Source: Denitratisoma oestradiolicum (GTDB lineage Bacteria; Pseudomonadota; Gammaproteobacteria; Burkholderiales; Rhodocyclaceae). Taken from it: 64,000 bases of DNA. The DNA lies in assembly GCF_902813185.1 (NCBI RefSeq), contig NZ_LR778301.1, forward strand, positions 3,080,001 through 3,144,000, given 5' to 3'. The notes under the pieces are model-generated. The model had not been told where the DNA came from. It worked only from the letters and a program-made list of their open reading frames with translations, and did no database searches. A program made the position numbers and the translations under genes. Shown here in pieces: positions 1-8,277 of this stretch. Numbering within the stretch: position 1 is the first letter of the stretch; each line of letters starts with the position of its first letter.

Positions 1-83
1 TGTTGATAGAGCCGTGCCGGTTCCTCGGCCTGGGCCAGATTGACGACAAGGATCGCCAGGACAATCAGGATATTTCGCAACAT
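1..83 (-). CDS. N-terminal fragment of an exported, probably c-type cytochrome protein (NirN-like)
   Basis: Only the first 27 codons lie in the window; the reading frame stays open to base 1. They encode a signal peptide (M-L-R-N, a run of I/L/V/A, then A-Q-A) followed by E-E-P-A-R-L-Y-Q. That is how small heme c domains often begin just before a CxxCH motif. The ATG lies 7 bases downstream of the nirJ stop, so it belongs to the same operon. In known heme d1 operons nirN follows nirJ, either directly or after nirE, so NirN is the best guess. The heme motif itself is outside the window, so another cytochrome is possible. Confidence 0.55.
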   Translation of the reverse strand, partial: MLRNILIVLAILVVNLAQAEEPARLYQ

Positions 84-90
84 GGGGATG

Positions 91-1248
91 TCAGGCAATC
101 TCAAGGGAAGTCAGGCCGATTTCGCTGTCGTCCAGATAACAGCCCGGATCCTCGGCCCAGGGATCTTCGGTGAGCTTCAGCGCCCGAACCCGGGTATTGC
201 CGTTGCAGATATCCAGATGGGCGCAGGTGGCACAGCGTCCCGTCACGGGCCGGGGGTGGCGCTTGAGCCCGGCCATCACTGGATCGGAAACATCCTGCCA
301 GATTTCAGAGAAGGGCCGGCTTTTCACATTGCCCAGGGAATGGTGCCACCACATGGTGTCCGGATGAACCTGGCCCAGGTTGTCGATGTTGGCCACATTC
401 ACCCCGGAGGCGTTGCCCCCCCACTGTCGCAGTTTGCCCCGAATATGCTCAGCCCGTGCGGGGAAACGCTGCCCCACCCAGTGCAGGAAATACACTCCAT
501 CTGCATCGTTGTTGCCGGTATTGAACTCCCGCTTGAACCCTCGCTGATGACTTTCCAGGGCGGTCTCGAATAACAGATCCATGGCCTGGCGGGTGGTGCG
601 GTGACGGGCATCGTCCCGGCGGTTCTTGTTGCCCCGTCCGGCGTAATTGAGGTGGGAGAAATAGAACTTGTCTATGCCCTCCCTGTCCATCAACGCCAGC
701 AGTCCCGGCAGATCCTGGGCATTGTCCTCGGTCATGGTGTAGCGCAGCCCGACCTTGAGGCCCCTGTCCAGGCACAGACGAATACCCGCCAGGGAAGCCT
801 CGAAGGCCCCCTCCTTGCGGCGGAAGCGGTCATGGGTGGCGCCCAGACCGTCGAGACTGACCCCCACGTAGTCGTAGCCCACCTCGGCGATGGCATCGAT
901 GTTGCCGCGATCGATCAGGGTGCCATTGGAGGACAGGCTGACATGGAATCCCAGGGCCTTGGCCCGGCGGGAGATATCGAAAATGTCGGATCGCAACAGT
1001 GGCTCGCCGCCGGAGAGAATCAGGGCCGGCACCCGGAAAGACTTGAGATCGTCCATCACTGCGAAGATCTCGTCGGTGGTCAGCTCGCCAGGAAAATCCT
1101 TGTCGGCGGAAATGGAGTAGCAGTGCTTGCAGGTGAGGTTGCAGCGCCGCACCAGATTCCAGATCACCACCGACCCCGGTGCCGGACGACGTGGCAAGAC
1201 GGGGGTGGGTTCGAAAATTTCGTTGATGAACTGGGCGATCCGGAACAT
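91..1248 (-). CDS. nirJ: Heme d1 biosynthesis radical SAM protein NirJ
   Basis: A 385-residue radical SAM enzyme of the cofactor pathway that makes heme d1 for cytochrome cd1 nitrite reductase. In the known family NirJ acts on didecarboxysiroheme, replacing propionate side chains by oxo groups. The cluster-binding C36-x3-C40-x2-C43 sits in R-R-C-N-L-T-C-K-H-C, followed by the S-G-G-E-P motif near residue 80. A C-terminal SPASM-type cysteine group lies at C339, C342, C348 and C370. Length and motifs match NirJ. The ATG is preceded by CGGAG, and the gene lies 24 bp after nirH and 7 bp before the next ORF. Its place among nirDL, nirG and nirH supports NirJ rather than another SPASM protein. Confidence 0.93.
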   Translation of the reverse strand: MFRIAQFINEIFEPTPVLPRRPAPGSVVIWNLVRRCNLTCKHCYSISADKDFPGELTTDEIFAVMDDLKSFRVPALILSGGEPLLRSDIFDISRRAKALGFHVSLSSNGTLIDRGNIDAIAEVGYDYVGVSLDGLGATHDRFRRKEGAFEASLAGIRLCLDRGLKVGLRYTMTEDNAQDLPGLLALMDREGIDKFYFSHLNYAGRGNKNRRDDARHRTTRQAMDLLFETALESHQRGFKREFNTGNNDADGVYFLHWVGQRFPARAEHIRGKLRQWGGNASGVNVANIDNLGQVHPDTMWWHHSLGNVKSRPFSEIWQDVSDPVMAGLKRHPRPVTGRCATCAHLDICNGNTRVRALKLTEDPWAEDPGCYLDDSEIGLTSLEIA

Positions 1249-1272
1249 GGGTGACTCCGCGGTGGCAAGCGT

Positions 1273-1791
1273 TCAGGCAATCAGGCGCAGGCCCGTCTTT
1301 TTCAGGATACGACTGGAAAAGAGGACATCCCGCCCCTGGCAGACGCCGGGGAACTCCGCCTCGATCAGGGCGGCGATTTCCGCGACCTGGGCCAGCACCG
1401 CATCCCGGCTCTTGCCATGAACCATGGCGAAAATATTGTAGGGCCAGTGAGGCAGGCGGCGCGGTCGGCGATAACAGTGGGTGACGGCGGCCAGAGCACC
1501 CAGGCGCTCCCCCACGGCATCGGCCTGAGAATCAGCCATGTTCCAGACGCTCATGCCATTGGCGGTGTAGCCCAGGGCATAGTGATTGGGTACGGCACCG
1601 ATGCGGCGGATCACACCCCGCGCCAGCATGTCCTGCAAACGGACCATCACCTCCTCGGCGCTGATACCCAGTGTTTCAGCCAGGGCATGATAAGGGCGGG
1701 GCACCAGGGGCAGCCCCCCCTGGGTGGCCAGCACCAGGCGGCGCTCGACATCATCGATGACCGCAGGCGGTCGATCCATGGGACTGTTCAT
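1273..1791 (-). CDS. nirH: Siroheme decarboxylase subunit NirH
   Basis: A 172-residue Lrp/AsnC-like protein, one of the components that decarboxylate siroheme to 12,18-didecarboxysiroheme during heme d1 synthesis. An N-terminal winged-helix-like half (residues about 10-60) leads into the C-terminal half. That half carries the T-H-C-Y-R-R and P-H-W-P-Y-N motifs typical of the NirH/NirL branch. The ATG at 1791 overlaps the stop of nirG by four bases (ATGA), which fixes this start and implies translational coupling. An upstream extension of the frame runs inside nirG and is not used. The choice of NirH over NirL rests on gene order. Confidence 0.85.
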   Translation of the reverse strand: MNSPMDRPPAVIDDVERRLVLATQGGLPLVPRPYHALAETLGISAEEVMVRLQDMLARGVIRRIGAVPNHYALGYTANGMSVWNMADSQADAVGERLGALAAVTHCYRRPRRLPHWPYNIFAMVHGKSRDAVLAQVAEIAALIEAEFPGVCQGRDVLFSSRILKKTGLRLIA

Positions 1792-2258
1792 GCCTTGAGC
1801 CTCATTTCGACGAAATACTCCCGCTCCTTGGGGAAGGCATGGACCACCAGCCCGGTAGCCGCTTCGATGGCGGCGATGGCATCGCCGATGCCCTCCCGGG
1901 TTTCCGTGGCCAGCACGAACCACATGTTGAGGGCATGCTCACGGCGGTAGTTGTGGGCCACCTGGGGCAGGGCATTGACCCGCTCGGCTACCCGCTCGTA
2001 ATCCGCCTCGGGCACCGCCAGGGCGGCGAGGCAGAAGGCCCCGCCCATGCGCTCGATCTGGAACATGGGACCGAAACGGGTCAGCACCCCGTTCTCCCGC
2101 AGGCGCCCCAGACGCTCCAGCAGTTCCTCCTCGCTCATGCCGATACCGGCGGCAGCCTCGGCATAAGGCCGCTCGCTGATGGGAAACTCCCCTTGCAGGG
2201 CGTTGATCAGCGCCCGGTCACCCGGGTCCAGATCGGCAACCTGACGGCGTTCATGCAT
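1788..2258 (-). CDS. nirG: Siroheme decarboxylase subunit NirG
   Basis: A 156-residue AsnC-like protein of the NirD/G branch. It carries V-A-H-N-Y-R-R-E-H followed by a W-F-V-L strand, as in the N-terminal half of the upstream NirDL protein. It works with NirD, NirL and NirH as siroheme decarboxylase. The start M-H-E-R-R overlaps the end of nirDL by eight bases, and the gene ends in a four-base overlap with nirH. An alternative ATG four bases downstream is in the wrong frame. No DNA-binding role is implied: in this family the winged helix is part of the enzyme fold. Confidence 0.85.
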   Translation of the reverse strand: MHERRQVADLDPGDRALINALQGEFPISERPYAEAAAGIGMSEEELLERLGRLRENGVLTRFGPMFQIERMGGAFCLAALAVPEADYERVAERVNALPQVAHNYRREHALNMWFVLATETREGIGDAIAAIEAATGLVVHAFPKEREYFVEMRLKA

Positions 2259-3246
2259 GACAAGCCCCCGCCAGGTAACGGGCACCCTGCTGCTTGAAGC
2301 GGCGGGTGGAAAACAACACGGCATGGGGATGGACGTCCAGACCATGGCGCCGGGCCAGGTCGGCGCGCAGGGCCAGCACCTCTTCCCGAGCCTTGCCATG
2401 GATCATGCAGAACAGATTGTAGGGCCAGTGGGGCTGCGCCCGCTGGCGCCGGTAGCAGAGGGTGATGCCGGTTTCGCCGGCCAAGGCCCGCCCCACCGCC
2501 GAGACGTCCTCGTCCGGCACGTCCCAGACGCACATGGCATTGGCGGTGTAACCCAGCTCGTGGTGACGCACCACAACGCCCAGGCGCTTGATCAAGCCCT
2601 CGGCCAGCCAACGCCCCAGCAATTCCAGGGTGAAGTCTTCGCTTAAGCCAACACGATCTCCCAGAACCTTGAAAGGCCGGCTTTCCACCGCCAGGCCGGG
2701 CTCCAGGGCGGCCAGAAGACTGCGTTCGAGCTCTGGCAGGGCACAGGCACGCTCGGTCAGGGCCGCCGCGTTGGGCTGCACATGCTTGCAGCCCCCGGCC
2801 AGGTCGAATCCCAGATCGATATGGAAAGATTCACGCAAGGGCAGGGAGATCAGGGGGCAAGCACTCTCCCGAGTAATTTCCCGCAATTGCTCGGCCAGGG
2901 CCTCCTCGTTGCGGGCAGCCAGGACGAACCAGAGATTGAAATCGTGCTCCCGCTGATAGTTATGATTCACCTGTGCCCGCGCCGTCACCAGTGCCGCCAC
3001 CCGTTCCAGGTCTGAGACTGGCACCGCCAGGGCCGCCAGGGTGGAGACTCCGACCCGGCGCGGCGGCAGCACGGCACCAATGCGACTCACCACACCTTCC
3101 GCCAGGAAGCGGCGGTAACTATCGAGCACCGCCTCCTCGGTCAGCCCCACCTTTTGGCCGATGGCGAGAAAAGGCCGTGGCAACAGAGGGAAGCCCCGCT
3201 GGTAGTCGTTGAGCAGACGAAAAACCGGATCGGTGGGCCCGTTCAT
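2251..3246 (-). CDS. nirDL: NirD-NirL fusion, siroheme decarboxylase
   Basis: 331 residues made of two homologous AsnC-like halves. Residues about 1-155 carry the N-H-N-Y-Q-R-E-H / W-F-V-L signature of NirD. Residues about 170-325 carry the L-C-Y-R-R and P-H-W-P-Y-N signature of NirL. Fused NirDL proteins are known in several denitrifiers and decarboxylate siroheme to didecarboxysiroheme. The ATG is one base after the nirF stop, and the end overlaps nirG by eight bases. Together with nirG and nirH the operon therefore supplies all four functional domains in three polypeptides. Confidence 0.9.
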   Translation of the reverse strand: MNGPTDPVFRLLNDYQRGFPLLPRPFLAIGQKVGLTEEAVLDSYRRFLAEGVVSRIGAVLPPRRVGVSTLAALAVPVSDLERVAALVTARAQVNHNYQREHDFNLWFVLAARNEEALAEQLREITRESACPLISLPLRESFHIDLGFDLAGGCKHVQPNAAALTERACALPELERSLLAALEPGLAVESRPFKVLGDRVGLSEDFTLELLGRWLAEGLIKRLGVVVRHHELGYTANAMCVWDVPDEDVSAVGRALAGETGITLCYRRQRAQPHWPYNLFCMIHGKAREEVLALRADLARRHGLDVHPHAVLFSTRRFKQQGARYLAGACHA

Positions 3247-3247
3247 T

Positions 3248-4411
3248 TCAGAACCCCATGCGGGCAGCCCGCGAAGTGAAGAAAATGCCGCTGGGGCTCT
3301 GGGCAGGGATTTCCCCCAGAACCTTGCGGGTGGCGGTATCGTAGATCATTACCTTGTGGTCATCCCGGGCGGAGATCCAGACCGCCTCGCCCCGGGGTGT
3401 GAACTCCATGTGCAGAACCGCCTTGCCTGGTTGCAAGGTATCCATCACCTGATAGCTAAGGGTATCGATCACCTGCACATGTCCATTGTCGGGAAAGGCA
3501 AAATTGACCCATATCTGGCGTCCATCGGGGCGGGCCATGACGAAGACCGGCTGGCCCTTGACGGGGATACGCGCCACTTCGCGCCAGTCCCGGGTATCCA
3601 CCACCAGCACTTCGTGGCGACCGATGGCGGGAAGGTAGGCATATCCTCCGGCCAAAGCCCAGACCCGCAGATGGGGCATTTTGAATACCGGCAGGGGCGT
3701 CTCGCCCTTGCCGTAGCCAGCCAGGATGCGCCGTACCCCCTGCTCCGGGCGCCAGGTGTCGAGCACGGCCAGACCATCCTCGCCGAAGAGACCGGCGATG
3801 TAATAGCGGCCATCCGGCGTCACCAGTCCGTCATAGGGCTGCTTGCCGGCGGCGTAGCTTTCGGTGCGGGGATGTCCGGGATCGGAGAAATCGGTGATGC
3901 GGATTTCGCCACTGTCGAATAGCGCGTAGCCGAAGCGCTTGCCGGGCAGGTCAGCCAGACCCACCACCTTGGAGCGTTTGCCCTCGCTGCCATAGCTCGC
4001 CGGCACATCCGCCACCAACTCCAATGTCTCCGCATCGAAGGCTTTGATGCCGCCCGGCTCGTAGTTCTGGGCCACCACCAGGCGGCCATCCTGGGAGATG
4101 GCGCCGCCGATGCTGTTGCCGGCCTGCATCACCCGCCGCACCAGGCGGGCCGTGAGCAGGTCCACCTTGGACAGGCCGCCGTCACGACCGAAAATATAGG
4201 CGTAACGGCCATCCCGGGAAAAAACCACCGAGGCGTGGGACAAGTCGCCCAACCCATCCACCCGGGCCAGAATCTCCCGCCGCGTCTGGTTCACCAGGGC
4301 CACCCGGCCATCGGCCCGTTCGATGATCAGCCCCAGGTCGCCAGTGCCTCGCAGGGGTACTTGGGTGCAGGCGCCGAGCAGCAAAGCCAGAAGTACAACG
4401 AGCCAGCGCAT
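3248..4411 (-). CDS. nirF: NirF, periplasmic lipoprotein dehydrogenase of heme d1 synthesis
   Basis: 387 residues related to the d1 beta-propeller of NirS. It starts with a lipoprotein signal, M-R-W-L-V-V then L-L-G-A-C, with lipobox cysteine C15, so it should be anchored in the periplasm. The rest shows repeated propeller blades with S-R-D-G-R-Y-A-Y-I-F-G-R-D-G-G near residue 75, matching the equivalent stretch of NirS. NirF is needed for late heme d1 synthesis and has been assigned dehydrogenase activity on dihydro-heme d1. The start at 4411 overlaps the nirC stop by one base (TGATG). The longer upstream frame has no coding signature and lies within nirC. Confidence 0.92.
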   Translation of the reverse strand: MRWLVVLLALLLGACTQVPLRGTGDLGLIIERADGRVALVNQTRREILARVDGLGDLSHASVVFSRDGRYAYIFGRDGGLSKVDLLTARLVRRVMQAGNSIGGAISQDGRLVVAQNYEPGGIKAFDAETLELVADVPASYGSEGKRSKVVGLADLPGKRFGYALFDSGEIRITDFSDPGHPRTESYAAGKQPYDGLVTPDGRYYIAGLFGEDGLAVLDTWRPEQGVRRILAGYGKGETPLPVFKMPHLRVWALAGGYAYLPAIGRHEVLVVDTRDWREVARIPVKGQPVFVMARPDGRQIWVNFAFPDNGHVQVIDTLSYQVMDTLQPGKAVLHMEFTPRGEAVWISARDDHKVMIYDTATRKVLGEIPAQSPSGIFFTSRAARMGF

Positions 4412-4728
4412 CAATGCTTCTCCTCGGGAAAACCTTCCACCAGTTTGCGGGCGATCCAGAGGGCCTCGCCCTCGTTCAGAATGGATTTCCAGGCCGGCAT
4501 GGCCGTGCCGGGACGGCCGTAAAGGATGGTCGCCGCCAGACTCTCCAGGGGCTTGCCCATCAGAGCCTGGGCCGTCAGGGGCGACCCCAGTCCACCCTTC
4601 AACGTCATGCCGTGGCAGGAACCACAATCCTGGCGCACCAGGCGGATCAGTTCACCTTCGTTGCCGGCCCAGGCGACCATGGAGAAACAAGCCAGGAGGG
4701 ACAAGCCAGAGCGGTTCAGTCGGGCCAT
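4411..4728 (-). CDS. nirC: Periplasmic monoheme cytochrome c NirC
   Basis: 105 residues with a signal peptide (cleavage near A-W-A-G) and one heme c site C35-G-S-C-H39. The distal methionine ligand M77 is in G-T-A-M-P-A-W. NirC-type cytochromes serve as electron acceptor or donor in heme d1 maturation and can donate to NirS. The start at M-A-R-L-N was preferred over an ATG 11 codons upstream because only the downstream one begins directly with a typical signal peptide; neither has a perfect ribosome site. The gene is coupled to nirF by a one-base overlap. Confidence 0.85.
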   Translation of the reverse strand: MARLNRSGLSLLACFSMVAWAGNEGELIRLVRQDCGSCHGMTLKGGLGSPLTAQALMGKPLESLAATILYGRPGTAMPAWKSILNEGEALWIARKLVEGFPEEKH

Positions 4729-4801
4729 GGAATTTCGCTCATGGACGCCAGACAGACGCATCGACGGCCCATGTCATGCCGCCGATGTCGTCGGGCCGGA
4801 T

Positions 4802-5671
4802 TCAGCGTTTGGCTGCGTTGATGTCTGCCTGAGCATCGATGCCCAGGGTGTAACCCAGGGATACATGATGGAAACGGCCGTTGGTGTGGTCGTCGTGAAT
4901 GGCGAAACCGAAGCTGTAGGTCTTGCCGGCTGCCAGATTCACATCGCCCTCGCCGCCCCCGGCCAGCTTGCGGGTGAAGGTCACGGTCCACTCGTCGCCC
5001 TTCTTCTCACCCTTGGCTTCCACCAGACCCTTGCCGCCTTCCATGACCCGCTTGTCGGCCACATAGCCATCCACGGCCTTCTCCTTGCTCTTCCACTGGA
5101 TCAGGTCATAGAACTTGCTGCTGGCGTTGCCTCCGGCGATGTACTTGGTCTTCTTGTCGTCCTTGGCGTCGGGCATGGTGCGGGCGTCATTGTGGCAGGT
5201 CTCCCAGCAACCGGCCTGACTGGAACGCTCCACCTTGTTGTCATCCAGCATGAAGGCCAGTTTCACCGGATTGGCGGCATCCATCTTGGGACCCCCGCCA
5301 GGAGGCTGCTTCCAAGTAAAGCGCAGGTAAAGGTTGCTACCGTCGTTGGCGGCCTGGACATTCACCGGAATGAAGGGCGCCTTGCCCTTGATGGGTTTGG
5401 GCTCGATCTTCTCGCCACTGGCCATCTTCTTGCCCATATCGGCGGCTTCGGTGTCATGGCAGGAAGCACAGGTCTCGGCCTTCTTGTAGGCCTTGGCGCC
5501 GCCATGCTCGGTACCTTTCAGTATCCATTCCATCGGTGAAACGCCCGGATAGAGCAGCGTAATTTTCTTGACCGGCACCTTGCCCCAGTCGGGAGCCGCC
5601 GCCAGGGCAGCGCCGGAACCTGCGAACAGCATCCCCGATGAGAGGATTGTTGCAATCATGATTTTGCGCAT
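4802..5671 (-). CDS. Exported cytochrome with ethylbenzene-dehydrogenase-type heme domain
   Basis: 289 residues with a clear signal peptide cleaved near A-L-A-A-A-P. A C68-A-S-C-H72 heme c site is followed by an EB_dh-like beta domain. That family is related to the heme b subunit of DMSO-reductase type II enzymes. The domain holds C155-W-E-T-C159-H160, a CxxxCH arrangement, with N-D-A-R-T-M-P after it. It lies between the tetraheme nirT-like gene and nirC in the nir operon, so a role in periplasmic electron transfer from quinol via NirT to NirS is the simplest reading. That is inference: I know no defined function for this member. A GGAG ribosome site precedes the ATG. Confidence 0.75.
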   Translation of the reverse strand: MRKIMIATILSSGMLFAGSGAALAAAPDWGKVPVKKITLLYPGVSPMEWILKGTEHGGAKAYKKAETCASCHDTEAADMGKKMASGEKIEPKPIKGKAPFIPVNVQAANDGSNLYLRFTWKQPPGGGPKMDAANPVKLAFMLDDNKVERSSQAGCWETCHNDARTMPDAKDDKKTKYIAGGNASSKFYDLIQWKSKEKAVDGYVADKRVMEGGKGLVEAKGEKKGDEWTVTFTRKLAGGGEGDVNLAAGKTYSFGFAIHDDHTNGRFHHVSLGYTLGIDAQADINAAKR

Positions 5672-5740
5672 GACAATTACTCCACAGTTATTACGATGAA
5701 TACGGTTCCATCAAGCCCACCAAAACGACAGGGTTGAAAC

Positions 5741-6334
5741 TTACTCGTCATCTTCCTTCATGCCCTTGGGCTTTTGGTGGGCAATGCCCTTGTGGCAGTC
5801 GATACAGGTGGACTTGTCCCTCAGGGCCAGCTCATGCTGTTTGCGTGCCCGCTGTTTCTGGGCCTCCGGATTCATGCCCTCAAAGCTGTGACAATTGCGA
5901 CACTCTCGGGAATCCGCCGCCTTCATCCGCTTCCACTCGTTCTCGGCCAGTTGAAGGCGCTTGGCCTCAAATTTCTCGGGTGTATCGATGGTACCCATGA
6001 CTTTGCCATAGACCTCCTTGGAGGCCTGAATCTTACGAGCCATCTTGTGCACCCAGTCACGGGGCACATGGCAATCGGAACAAATGGCACGCACGCCGGT
6101 GCGGTTCGAATAATGGATGGTCTTCTTGTATTCCTGATAGACCGTATCGCGCATCTCGTGACACGAGACGCAGAACTCGAGGGTATTGGTGGCCTCCATG
6201 GCCGTATTGAAGCCACCCCAGAAAATGATCCCCAGCATAAAGCCGATGGCCAGCAGGGCGCCCAGTGAATAGCGGGCTGACGGCTTGCACAGTACCGACC
6301 AGAAACGATTGCGCCCTTCGGAGTTGTTGCTCAT
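5741..6334 (-). CDS. nirT: Membrane-anchored tetraheme cytochrome c, NirT/NapC family
   Basis: 197 residues with one N-terminal membrane anchor (about residues 22-42). Four heme c motifs follow at C55-x2-C-H59, C85-x2-C-H89, C145-x2-C-H149 and C177-x2-C-H181. The NapC/NirT family oxidises quinol at the inner membrane and passes electrons to periplasmic reductases. Directly downstream of nirS it most likely feeds NirS, as nirT does in the Pseudomonas stutzeri type of operon. The ATG follows AAGGGG. Size and spacing are normal for the family. Confidence 0.88.
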   Translation of the reverse strand: MSNNSEGRNRFWSVLCKPSARYSLGALLAIGFMLGIIFWGGFNTAMEATNTLEFCVSCHEMRDTVYQEYKKTIHYSNRTGVRAICSDCHVPRDWVHKMARKIQASKEVYGKVMGTIDTPEKFEAKRLQLAENEWKRMKAADSRECRNCHSFEGMNPEAQKQRARKQHELALRDKSTCIDCHKGIAHQKPKGMKEDDE

Positions 6335-6408
6335 CTGTATCCCCTTCGACTCTCAGGTTCCTTGGCGGGACCTCTATTTGTCACTTCACCCTGAAAGCAT
6401 GCGGCCAT

Positions 6409-6435
6409 CAACCGGAAGGCATTGCCTTCCGGTTG
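6409..6435 (-). terminator. Perfect 12-bp hairpin downstream of nirS
   Basis: CAACCGGAAGGC (6409-6420) and its exact complement (6424-6435) flank a three-base loop, 10 bases beyond the nirS stop. There is no run of T on the minus-strand side. It therefore looks more like a partial terminator or mRNA-stabilising processing hairpin, keeping nirS transcript more abundant than the downstream genes, than a full stop. Confidence 0.6.
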
Positions 6436-6445
6436 CCCTGCTTTC

Positions 6446-8134
6446 TCAATAGATATCGTGCTGTGTGTTGTAGACGTTGAACTTGCCGGTGGGCGTGATC
6501 ATCTTGGGATCGGTGATCACCTTTTTCACCTTGAGAGTCGCGTCGTCATACACCACGATGGCGGACTGGTCAGCCTTGCCACCCCACAGGGAAATCCAGA
6601 CCTCCTTGCCATCGGCACTGTACTCCGGATGAACGGCACGCTTGGTGGCCTTGGTTTCAGGCAGCCCGGAATCCTTGGCAACGTTGATGATCTTCGTCGG
6701 CTTGGACAGGTCCGCCATATCCCACACTGCCACGGATTCCGCCAGATCCTTTTCCGGATTCTGGGGAGAGTCGGCCCAGAAATGCTTGGACTTGGGATGG
6801 GTCTTGACGAACAGGTTGCCCGGCACATGTTTCATTTCCTGGACGACCTTCCAGTTGTGCTCCTTGTACTTGGCGAACTTCTTGTCGTCCGAGGGCGTGC
6901 TGATCAGGGTCACCACATCGGCGCCCAGGTGGCCGGTGGCCCAGACGGGGCCATACTTCGGATGCACGAAGTTGGCCCCCCGCCCCGGGTGCGGAAGCTT
7001 GGCAACATCGATCAGCGCTGCCAGCTTGCCAACCTTGGTATCCACCGCAGCGATCTTGTTGGAGGCGTTGGCAGCCACCAGGAAGTAGCGCTTGGAGGCA
7101 TCCCATCCGCCGTCATGGAGGAACTTGGCGGACTCGATGGTGGTGGTCTTCAGGTTCTTGATGTCGGAATAATCCACCAAGAGAATCTGGCCGGTTTCCT
7201 TGATATTGACCACCCACTCGGGCTTGATCTCGGAAGAAACAATCGAAGCCACGCGGGGTTCGGGGTGGTATTCGCCATCCACCGTCATGCCGCGGGTGGA
7301 AACGACCTTGAGGGGCTTCAGAGTGTCGCCATCCATGATCACGTACTGGGGCGGCCAGTAGGAACCGGCAATGGCGTACTTGTCGTCGTAGCCCTTGAAC
7401 TTGGAAGTATCGACAGAGCGGGCATCGAAGCCGACCTTGACCTCGGCCACCACCGCAGGCTTCTCCATCCACAGATCGATCAGGGACAGGCGTCCATCGC
7501 GGCCAATCACATACACATAGCGGCCTGACTTGGACAGACGGGAAATATGTACCGCATAACCCGTCTTGACGATGCTGCGGATTTCCTTGGTATCGCCGTC
7601 GATCAGCGCCACTTCGCCGGTATCCCGCAGGGTCACGGAAAACATGTTCTTCAGATTGAAGGGGTTCATCTGCTTGGTGGGCCGCTTGTCCACCGGCACG
7701 ATGACTTTCCAGGATTCCAGCGTATCCTTGAAGCTGTACTCGGGCGGCACATCCGGAGTGTTCTGGATGTACTTGGCCATCAGACTGATCTCTTCCTTGG
7801 TCAGGATGTCGTCGAAGTTCACCATCCCGCCTTCGGTGCCATAGCCGATGATCTTCTCGAGACGGTTCTGGCCCAGCTTGAGAGTGCCGCCTTCCTGGAT
7901 GCTGCCGTCCTTGGCCTTCTTGCTCCAGTGGGGCTCCAGGTTCTTGCCGGTGGCACCCTTGCGCAGAACGCCATGACAACCGGCGCAACGCTCGAAGTAA
8001 ATCTTCTTGGCCTGGGCTTTCTCCTCCGCGCTCAGCGTGGGCGCATCGGCGGGTGCCTGTTGGGCCAGGACCGATGACATGGACAGAGGCAACAGGGCGG
8101 GTAAGGCATATTTGAGCAGTTTCTTGTACATCAT
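6446..8134 (-). CDS. nirS: Cytochrome cd1 nitrite reductase NirS
   Basis: 562 residues. It reduces nitrite to nitric oxide in the periplasm, the defining step of denitrification. A signal peptide ends near S-V-L-A. A heme c domain follows with C50-A-G-C-H54, then the eight-bladed heme d1 propeller from about residue 150 to the end, with Y-V-I-G-R-D-G-R and R-A-V-H-P-E-Y type motifs. Length is normal for NirS. The ATG is preceded by AAGGAG, and an FNR/DNR-type box lies 88 bp upstream (centre). The full set of d1 biosynthesis genes downstream confirms the assignment. Confidence 0.97.
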   Translation of the reverse strand: MMYKKLLKYALPALLPLSMSSVLAQQAPADAPTLSAEEKAQAKKIYFERCAGCHGVLRKGATGKNLEPHWSKKAKDGSIQEGGTLKLGQNRLEKIIGYGTEGGMVNFDDILTKEEISLMAKYIQNTPDVPPEYSFKDTLESWKVIVPVDKRPTKQMNPFNLKNMFSVTLRDTGEVALIDGDTKEIRSIVKTGYAVHISRLSKSGRYVYVIGRDGRLSLIDLWMEKPAVVAEVKVGFDARSVDTSKFKGYDDKYAIAGSYWPPQYVIMDGDTLKPLKVVSTRGMTVDGEYHPEPRVASIVSSEIKPEWVVNIKETGQILLVDYSDIKNLKTTTIESAKFLHDGGWDASKRYFLVAANASNKIAAVDTKVGKLAALIDVAKLPHPGRGANFVHPKYGPVWATGHLGADVVTLISTPSDDKKFAKYKEHNWKVVQEMKHVPGNLFVKTHPKSKHFWADSPQNPEKDLAESVAVWDMADLSKPTKIINVAKDSGLPETKATKRAVHPEYSADGKEVWISLWGGKADQSAIVVYDDATLKVKKVITDPKMITPTGKFNVYNTQHDIY

Positions 8135-8185
8135 CGGTCTCCTTGCAGTGAGAGGACGGAACGAACTGAAATCGAAGCCGAAGCC

Positions 8186-8229
8186 AGTCTATGCCGTTGT
8201 CTATCCGCAAAACCTTGACGACGATCAGA
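8186..8229 (-). promoter_or_regulatory. FNR/DNR-type box and -10 region of the nirS operon
   Basis: TTGAC-GACG-ATCAG at 8216-8229 matches the FNR/DNR consensus TTGAT-N4-ATCAA at 8 of 10 positions. A weak -10 (CATAGACT, 8186-8193) lies about 32-34 bases downstream of the box centre. That is the class II spacing expected when the activator sits at about -41.5. It implies activation of nirS under low oxygen and/or nitric oxide. The box is seen in the sequence; the regulator is inferred. Confidence 0.65.
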
Positions 8230-8277
8230 CTTTTCGCAGCAACACCATGCAACGCAAGGTAATAACCGGGAAACCCC

